This document shows positions 61,915 to 64,000 of a stretch of 64,000 nt of DNA, in pieces. The notes beneath the pieces were generated by a model. The model saw nothing but the letters and a program-made list of their open reading frames with translations. It was not told the DNA's origin and searched no databases. The translations under genes and the position numbers were made by a program. Position 1 is the first letter of the stretch, and each line of letters starts with the position of its first letter. Origin of the DNA: Candidatus Anaerostipes avistercoris (GTDB lineage Bacteria; Bacillota; Clostridia; Lachnospirales; Lachnospiraceae); the NCBI GenBank assembly GCA_019119895.1, contig DWWD01000036.1, forward strand, positions 1-64,000. The letters run 5' to 3'.

Positions 61915-62310
61915 ATGAAAAAAATAGTATGTTTGATATGTGCAGCGGCTCTCCTGGCTTCAGGCTGTCATCATCAGAAAACAGAGGAGAAACGCGAGGA
62001 TGTACAGTATGCGGTGTGCAGACGCAGCATGCTGCCAAAAGAACTGGAGGAGATTATTGAAGAGGAGAAAAAAGAAGCGTGTCATTTTACCTATTCCACC
62101 CAGGATTATACTTATTATGTAATCGGATACGGAAAGCAGAAAGGGAAAGGATATAAAATTAAGGTAAAAAGTTTTCAGATGGATGAAGATCATGTTTATA
62201 TTGATACGACGCTGATCGGAATTACAAAAGAGCGCCAGGAAGAAGGAACATCTTATCCATATCTGGTATTGAAGAGCCAGTACTATGAGAAAGATGCGGT
62301 TTTCCGATAA
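61915..62310 (+). CDS. Lipoprotein with PrcB-like C-terminal domain
   Basis: A 131-residue lipoprotein. The signal peptide LICAAALLASGCHHQ ends with a lipobox cysteine. The C-terminal 80 residues (YYVIGYGKQKGKGYKIKVKS, then YIDTTLIG and SYPYLVLK) match the PrcB_C domain, found in protease-complex and other surface proteins; its function is unclear. The ATG at 61915 was chosen because AGGA lies 9 nt upstream; the ATG at 61906 adds three residues but has no spacing for a ribosome binding site. Confidence 0.75.
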   Translation: MKKIVCLICAAALLASGCHHQKTEEKREDVQYAVCRRSMLPKELEEIIEEEKKEACHFTYSTQDYTYYVIGYGKQKGKGYKIKVKSFQMDEDHVYIDTTLIGITKERQEEGTSYPYLVLKSQYYEKDAVFR

Positions 62311-62337
62311 AATAATAAAAAGTTTATAATAGTTTTA

Positions 62338-62366
62338 TTGATTTATAAAATAAGAAAACATATAAT
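62338..62366 (+). promoter_or_regulatory. Promoter of ftsH
   Basis: TTGATT (62338-62343), 17-nt spacer, TATAAT (62361-62366), 29 nt before the start codon. Confidence 0.7.
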
Positions 62367-62395
62367 GGTGCTTATGAATCGAAGGAGGAACAAAT

Positions 62396-64000
62396 TTGAA
62401 GGATCAACAGAATAATAACAACAAAAAAGACGATGAAAACAAGAAAAAAACAGCCAGGATGCTGGCAGTCTTTCTTGTAATTTCAATTCTCGGAACGTTC
62501 TTCTTTAACCAGGTATTGTCGAAATGGCAGAATGGAACGGAGACGACCATTACTTATGATAGATTTATCAAAATGCTGGATAATAACGAAGTCGACAGTG
62601 TTGAAGTTACAGACAGTCAGCTGAGGGTAACGCCGAAGGATACAGAGAATCCGATTCAGAAGACAACCTATGTTGTGGAACGGATCAGCGGCGATTATCA
62701 GCTGGTGGAAAGATTATCTGACAGCAAAGGCGTGGAATTCTATCAGGAGCCGGATGATCCGATGAATACTTTCTGGGCCATATTGCTGAATCTGGTGCCG
62801 ACCATTCTTATTTTCGGTTTCCTTGTGCTGATGATGCGCAGGAGCAGCGGAATGATGGGGGTTGGAAAATCTAACGCCAAAGTTTATGTGGAAAAGAAAA
62901 CAGGAGTTACATTTGCAGATGTGGCCGGACAGAATGAGGCCAAGGAAACATTAACGGAAATGGTAGATTTCCTGCATAATCCGGGAAGATATACCCAGAT
63001 TGGAGCGAAGCTTCCGAAGGGAGCGCTGCTGGTGGGACCTCCGGGAACCGGTAAAACACTGCTGGCGAAAGCTGTAGCCGGTGAGGCAAATGTGCCGTTC
63101 TTCTCATTATCCGGTTCAGATTTCGTAGAGATGTTCGTCGGTGTAGGTGCCTCCCGGGTAAGAGATTTGTTTAAGCAGGCACAGCAGATGGCGCCGTGTA
63201 TCATTTTTATCGATGAGATCGATGCCATTGGTAAAAGCCGTGACAATGGAATCCATGGCGGAGGAAATGATGAGAGGGAACAGACCCTGAATGCTCTGCT
63301 GGCAGAGATGGACGGGTTTGATACATCCAAAGGTATTATCATTCTTGCAGCCACCAACCGGCCGGAAGTCCTTGATAAAGCGCTTCTGCGTCCGGGACGA
63401 TTTGACCGCCGCGTGATCGTGGAACGTCCGGATTTGAAGGGAAGAATTGAAACTCTGAAGGTTCACGCAAAAGATGTGAAGATGGATGAGACCGTTGATT
63501 TCGAAGAAATCGCGCTGGCAACTTCCGGCGCGGTGGGATCTGATCTGGCGAATATGATCAATGAGGCTGCTCTGGGAGCTGTCAAGGCAGGAAGAAAAGC
63601 AGTATCTCAGAAAGATCTGCTGGAAGCAGTTGAGGTAGTCATTGCCGGAAAAGAAAAGAAAGACAGAATCCTTGGAGATAAAGAAAAACAGATTGTTGCG
63701 TACCATGAAGTGGGACATGCTCTTGTTATGGCACTTCAGAAAGAGTCTGAGCCGGTACAGAAGATTACCATTGTGCCTCGTACCATGGGAGCCCTGGGGT
63801 ATACGATGCAGCGTCCGGAAGAGGAGAAATATCTGAATTCCAAAGAAGAGATGCTGGCGGATCTGGTATCTTTCTTCGGAGGCCGCGCTGCAGAAGAAGT
63901 GAAGTTCCATTCTATTACGACCGGCGCGTCAAACGATATTGAGAGAGCGACATCCATTGCCAGAGCCATGGTGACTCAGTATGGTATGTCTGAAGAATTC
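62396..64000 (+). CDS. ftsH: ATP-dependent zinc metalloprotease FtsH (partial, cut by window edge)
   Basis: The first 535 codons of a membrane-bound AAA+ protease that degrades misfolded membrane and short-lived regulatory proteins. After a basic N-terminus come two membrane helices ([16 protein letters not shown] and [20 protein letters not shown]) with an extracytoplasmic domain between them. The AAA domain has Walker [15 protein letters not shown], Walker [12 protein letters not shown] and the second-region signature RPGRFDRR. The zinc site is HEVGH (437-441). The start is TTG at 62396, with GGAGG 7 nt upstream. The C-terminal part, including the third zinc ligand, lies beyond the window. 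Confidence 0.97.
   Translation, partial: MKDQQNNNNKKDDENKKKTARMLAVFLVISILGTFFFNQVLSKWQNGTETTITYDRFIKMLDNNEVDSVEVTDSQLRVTPKDTENPIQKTTYVVERISGDYQLVERLSDSKGVEFYQEPDDPMNTFWAILLNLVPTILIFGFLVLMMRRSSGMMGVGKSNAKVYVEKKTGVTFADVAGQNEAKETLTEMVDFLHNPGRYTQIGAKLPKGALLVGPPGTGKTLLAKAVAGEANVPFFSLSGSDFVEMFVGVGASRVRDLFKQAQQMAPCIIFIDEIDAIGKSRDNGIHGGGNDEREQTLNALLAEMDGFDTSKGIIILAATNRPEVLDKALLRPGRFDRRVIVERPDLKGRIETLKVHAKDVKMDETVDFEEIALATSGAVGSDLANMINEAALGAVKAGRKAVSQKDLLEAVEVVIAGKEKKDRILGDKEKQIVAYHEVGHALVMALQKESEPVQKITIVPRTMGALGYTMQRPEEEKYLNSKEEMLADLVSFFGGRAAEEVKFHSITTGASNDIERATSIARAMVTQYGMSEEF

Noticed and set aside
62884..63910. Two long minus-strand frames across the ftsH region
   Set aside because: They lie opposite the AAA and protease motifs of ftsH, which starts at TTG 62396 and runs off the window.

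Overview
The window looks like the chromosome of an anaerobic gut Firmicute of the family Lachnospiraceae (Blautia / Mediterraneibacter / Dorea-like). This is inferred from AGGAGG-type ribosome binding sites before nearly every gene, moderate G+C, a rubrerythrin, a T-box in front of ileS, the gene families present and clostridial-type intergenic terminators. No tRNA, rRNA, CRISPR array, insertion sequence or intact phage gene was found. About 90 percent of the window is coding.

Layout. 1-7300: start of a mannose-family PTS EIIA (cut by the window edge), an EamA transporter, a 6-phosphofructokinase with a mixed active-site signature, a lipoprotein combining a YARHG domain with DnaJ-like CxxCxG fingers, and ileS under a T-box. 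7300-9800: an AraC regulator beside a decayed locus in which pieces of an amino-acid permease and two FAD oxidoreductases are fused by deletions. 9800-15000: a divergent HTH regulator / Ser-Thr kinase pair, a DmpA-type peptidase with endonuclease III, and an unknown protein. 15000-20000: a xanthine-dehydrogenase-type molybdenum hydroxylase operon with a MobA-like protein and xpt. 20100-25300: TetR, an RND/MMPL exporter and a secreted coiled-coil partner. 25300-27200: a PRD regulator that lost its 5' end, abutting the 3' stub of another gene.

27200-33100: a TetM-like GTPase fused to an NYN/PIN nuclease domain, then a complete polar amino-acid (probably cyst(e)ine) ABC importer. 33100-36200: a run of phosphatase, SGNH hydrolase, L,D-transpeptidase, HAD phosphatase and a small Cys protein. 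36200-45000: cytidylate-kinase-like protein, iron alcohol dehydrogenase under paired palindromes, DAHP synthase behind a Phe/Tyr-rich leader peptide and attenuator, pth, mfd and a foldase lipoprotein. 45100-52450: a PRD regulator, galactitol-type PTS EIIA/EIIB/EIIC, an AraM-type dehydrogenase, an AraD epimerase and an AraL/NagD-like phosphatase. 52450-57300: a bile-salt-hydrolase-like Ntn hydrolase, a MarR regulator with two palindromic operators, a DUF2148 protein, an RpiR regulator and a 6-phospho-beta-glucosidase. 57300-64000: phosphohexomutase, CotS-like protein, small lipoproteins, rubrerythrin and the first 535 codons of ftsH.

The strongest candidates for undescribed biology are the Phe/Tyr leader-peptide attenuator of DAHP synthase (38367-38543), the PTS-linked AraM/AraD/AraL module (45173-52443), and the ribosomal GTPase-nuclease fusion (27237-29936). 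All calls rest on reading the sequence and knowledge of families; no database search was run.
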